This document shows, piece by piece, positions 51,638 through 52,892 of a DNA stretch of 52,892 nt. The DNA comes from Streptomyces sp. CBMA123. GTDB lineage: Bacteria > Actinomycetota > Actinomycetes > Streptomycetales > Streptomycetaceae. The notes under the pieces are model-generated. The model was given only the letters and a program-made list of their open reading frames with translations. It made no database searches and was not told where the DNA came from. Where the stretch lies: the NCBI RefSeq assembly GCF_014596465.1, contig NZ_MECK01000246.1, forward strand, positions 1 to 52,892. The letters run 5' to 3'. Each line of letters opens with the position of its first letter. Within the stretch, counting starts at the first letter, position 1. A program made the translations under genes and the position numbers.

Positions 51638-52581
51638 GCCCGCCGCCCCTCGCGTCCGGCCACCAGGGCGTCCACGGAGACGGTGAGCCGGCCCGGCTCG
51701 ACCGGGGCACGGTCCTCGACCCGCTCGCCGGCGCCCGGCCGCAGCCGGCTGGTCATCCAGGCGGCCAGGTGGCGGTAGCAGGCGCGCCGGTCGTCGGGGG
51801 AGAGCGGGGCCCGCCGGATCGCCGACGCGAAGCCCCAGACGTACTCGGCGAGCAGCCGGGGCGTCGGGTGCAGCGGGCCGGCCCGGCGCGGGTCCAGGTT
51901 GACGCAGCGGGAGCGCTTGGAGGGGTTCGCCCGCTCGGCGCGGGTGGGGTGGTCGCGGCGGAAGTAGAGCAGCTCCGGCACCTGGTGGAAGGGCCCGTGC
52001 AGGGTGATCTCGGCGACGAAGGTGCGGTCCGCGTGGTGGTAGCTGTCGTGCGGCTTGACCCGGCGCAGCACGTCGGCGCGCATCACCCCGTAGAAGTCGT
52101 CGCCGCCGGGCTCGAAGAGCAGGCTGCGGAAGCGTTCCGGGGCGTGCGGCGAGTCGGTGGCGAGCCCGTACGCGTAGGGCACCTTCACCCGGCTGTGCTC
52201 GTCGATGACCGCCTGGCCGGAGTGGGCGAGGATGATCTCGGGCCGCTCGTCCAGCGCCTCCACGCAGCGCAGCAGCAAGTCCCGGGCGTACAGGTCGTCG
52301 TGCGAGGCCCACTTGAACAGCTCGCCCCGGCACTGGGTGAACACGTGGTTGTGGTTGGGCGCGGCGCCGATGTTCCGGGGCAGTCGCAGGTAGCGGATGC
52401 GGGAGTCCTTCGCTGCGTACTCGCGGCAGATGGACTGGGTCGCGTCGGTCGAGGCGTTGTCGGAGATGACCAGCTCGAAGTCCTCGTAGGTCTGGCCGAG
52501 CAGGGCGTCGAGCGACTCGGCGAGGTACTCCTCGCCGTTGTAGACCGGCAGACCGATGCTCAACCGGGGTGGGGCGGTCAT
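51634..52581 (-). CDS. GT2 family glycosyltransferase
   Basis: 315 residues. The GT-A fold begins with RLSIGLPVYNGEEYLAESLD, quoted at the 20-residue limit. FELVISDNASTD provides the nucleotide-sugar strand, and FKWASHDDLYA the DxD-type metal site. The C-terminal 90 residues are less conserved. It should transfer a sugar to a lipid-linked acceptor at the inner membrane face. The ATG overlaps the preceding stop (ATGA). Confidence 0.9.
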   Translation of the reverse strand: MTAPPRLSIGLPVYNGEEYLAESLDALLGQTYEDFELVISDNASTDATQSICREYAAKDSRIRYLRLPRNIGAAPNHNHVFTQCRGELFKWASHDDLYARDLLLRCVEALDERPEIILAHSGQAVIDEHSRVKVPYAYGLATDSPHAPERFRSLLFEPGGDDFYGVMRADVLRRVKPHDSYHHADRTFVAEITLHGPFHQVPELLYFRRDHPTRAERANPSKRSRCVNLDPRRAGPLHPTPRLLAEYVWGFASAIRRAPLSPDDRRACYRHLAAWMTSRLRPGAGERVEDRAPVEPGRLTVSVDALVAGREGRRA

Positions 52582-52892
52582 GGCTTCCTCACTTCAGGGA
52601 CTTCGGGGACTTCGGGGGCCCCAGGGACTTCGGGAACGGGGACGGGGTCGCGGTGGCGTTCGCGCAGGGCGGCGCGCAGTTGCAGCCACCAGACGGCCGA
52701 GCCGCAGGCGGTCGCCGCGGCGACGCCCCAGGCCGAGCCGACCGTGCCGGCCGCGGCCGCCCCGCCGAGTCCGCCCGCCTCGAACACCGGTGCCCAGGCG
52801 GCCACCCGCTCGGCCACCGCCGCCGAGACGTCGTGCTCCTCGACCGGTGCGGCGGCCGCCTCCAGCCGGGCCAGGGCGAGCAGGCCGTCGAG
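52578..52892 (-). CDS. C-terminal part of an unidentified gene, upstream end outside the window
   Basis: The last 104 codons of a gene entering from the right edge. Its stop overlaps the glycosyltransferase ATG (ATGA), so the reading frame is secure. The residues begin LDGLLALARLEAAAAPVEEH, an alanine-rich helical stretch, then a hydrophobic segment (AWGVAAATACGSAVWWL) and end with a Pro/Glu/Val tract (VPEVPGAPEVPEVPEV) encoded by short repeats. It is probably a membrane protein; nothing more can be said from this part. Confidence 0.6.
   Translation of the reverse strand, partial: LDGLLALARLEAAAAPVEEHDVSAAVAERVAAWAPVFEAGGLGGAAAAGTVGSAWGVAAATACGSAVWWLQLRAALRERHRDPVPVPEVPGAPEVPEVPEVRKP

Noticed and set aside
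52578..52892. Histidine kinase, from the LDGLLALARLEA segment
   Set aside because: The opening resembles a kinase dimerisation region, but no ATP-binding N-box or G-box follows; a membrane segment and a Pro/Glu tail do.

Overview
This is a high-GC, codon-biased actinobacterial chromosome segment. It most resembles a Streptomycetaceae member such as Streptomyces or Kitasatospora. The evidence is strong GC bias at third positions, many GTG/TTG starts, ATGA start/stop overlaps, an actinobacterial DnaE1, a GH18 chitinase behind the classic Streptomyces 12-bp chitinase repeats, and Scr1/DUF6879-type regulator genes. I see no rRNA, tRNA, CRISPR array, integrase or transposase. Nearly all long antisense frames are shadows of the genes listed.

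Layout. 1-2008: a small phosphonate-type locus with a divergent FAD oxidoreductase (cut by the window edge), a GntR/UTRA regulator and a phosphonatase-like HAD hydrolase; the divergent region carries two similar 16-bp candidate operators. 2220-5810: dnaE, replicative polymerase. 5955-11080: a SAM methyltransferase behind a Zur-like palindrome, then three tightly coupled PLP enzymes (type III decarboxylase, cysteine synthase fused to rhodanese, SufS-like desulfurase) that look like an uncharacterised small-molecule pathway. 11132-16280: an ABC exporter pair with a secreted YncE/phosphoesterase. 16638-18428: an ABC-F ribosome-protection protein behind a leader peptide. 18506-23166: MerR regulator, serine hydrolase, lipoprotein and a large secreted protein. 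23548-29310: a PotABCD-type polyamine importer with a divergent PucR regulator. 29441-33386: flavin monooxygenase, NTF2-like protein, S-adenosyl methyltransferase, a 24-residue bL37 ribosomal protein and an SDR. 34013-37710: secreted chitinase, then a reductase/TetR divergent pair with two matching operators. 37882-41490: a GNAT remnant, two DUF3592-like membrane proteins and a secreted trypsin-like protease.

41672-47520 is the most unusual part. A CaiB/BaiF CoA-transferase gene is broken: its N-terminal third lies at 41672 and its C-terminal tail at 47407-47520. Between them sits a 5.3 kb lower-GC island, all on the minus strand. It encodes an Scr1-like XRE regulator with DUF6879, and an operon that looks like a new RiPP system. 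The operon has a 56-residue peptide with two near-identical 18-residue repeats, a HExxH (alpha-ketoglutarate HExxH-type) putative peptide beta-hydroxylase, a TPR-fused 2-oxoglutarate/Fe(II) oxygenase, a Cys-rich protein and a small membrane protein. A strong hairpin separates the peptide gene from the enzyme genes, and a GTTGCAC motif recurs upstream of both halves of the island.

47698-52892: a PAP2 phosphatase, then a translationally coupled surface-polysaccharide cluster (GT2 glycosyltransferase, pyruvyl transferase, RmlC-like epimerase, class III aminotransferase) running off the right edge.
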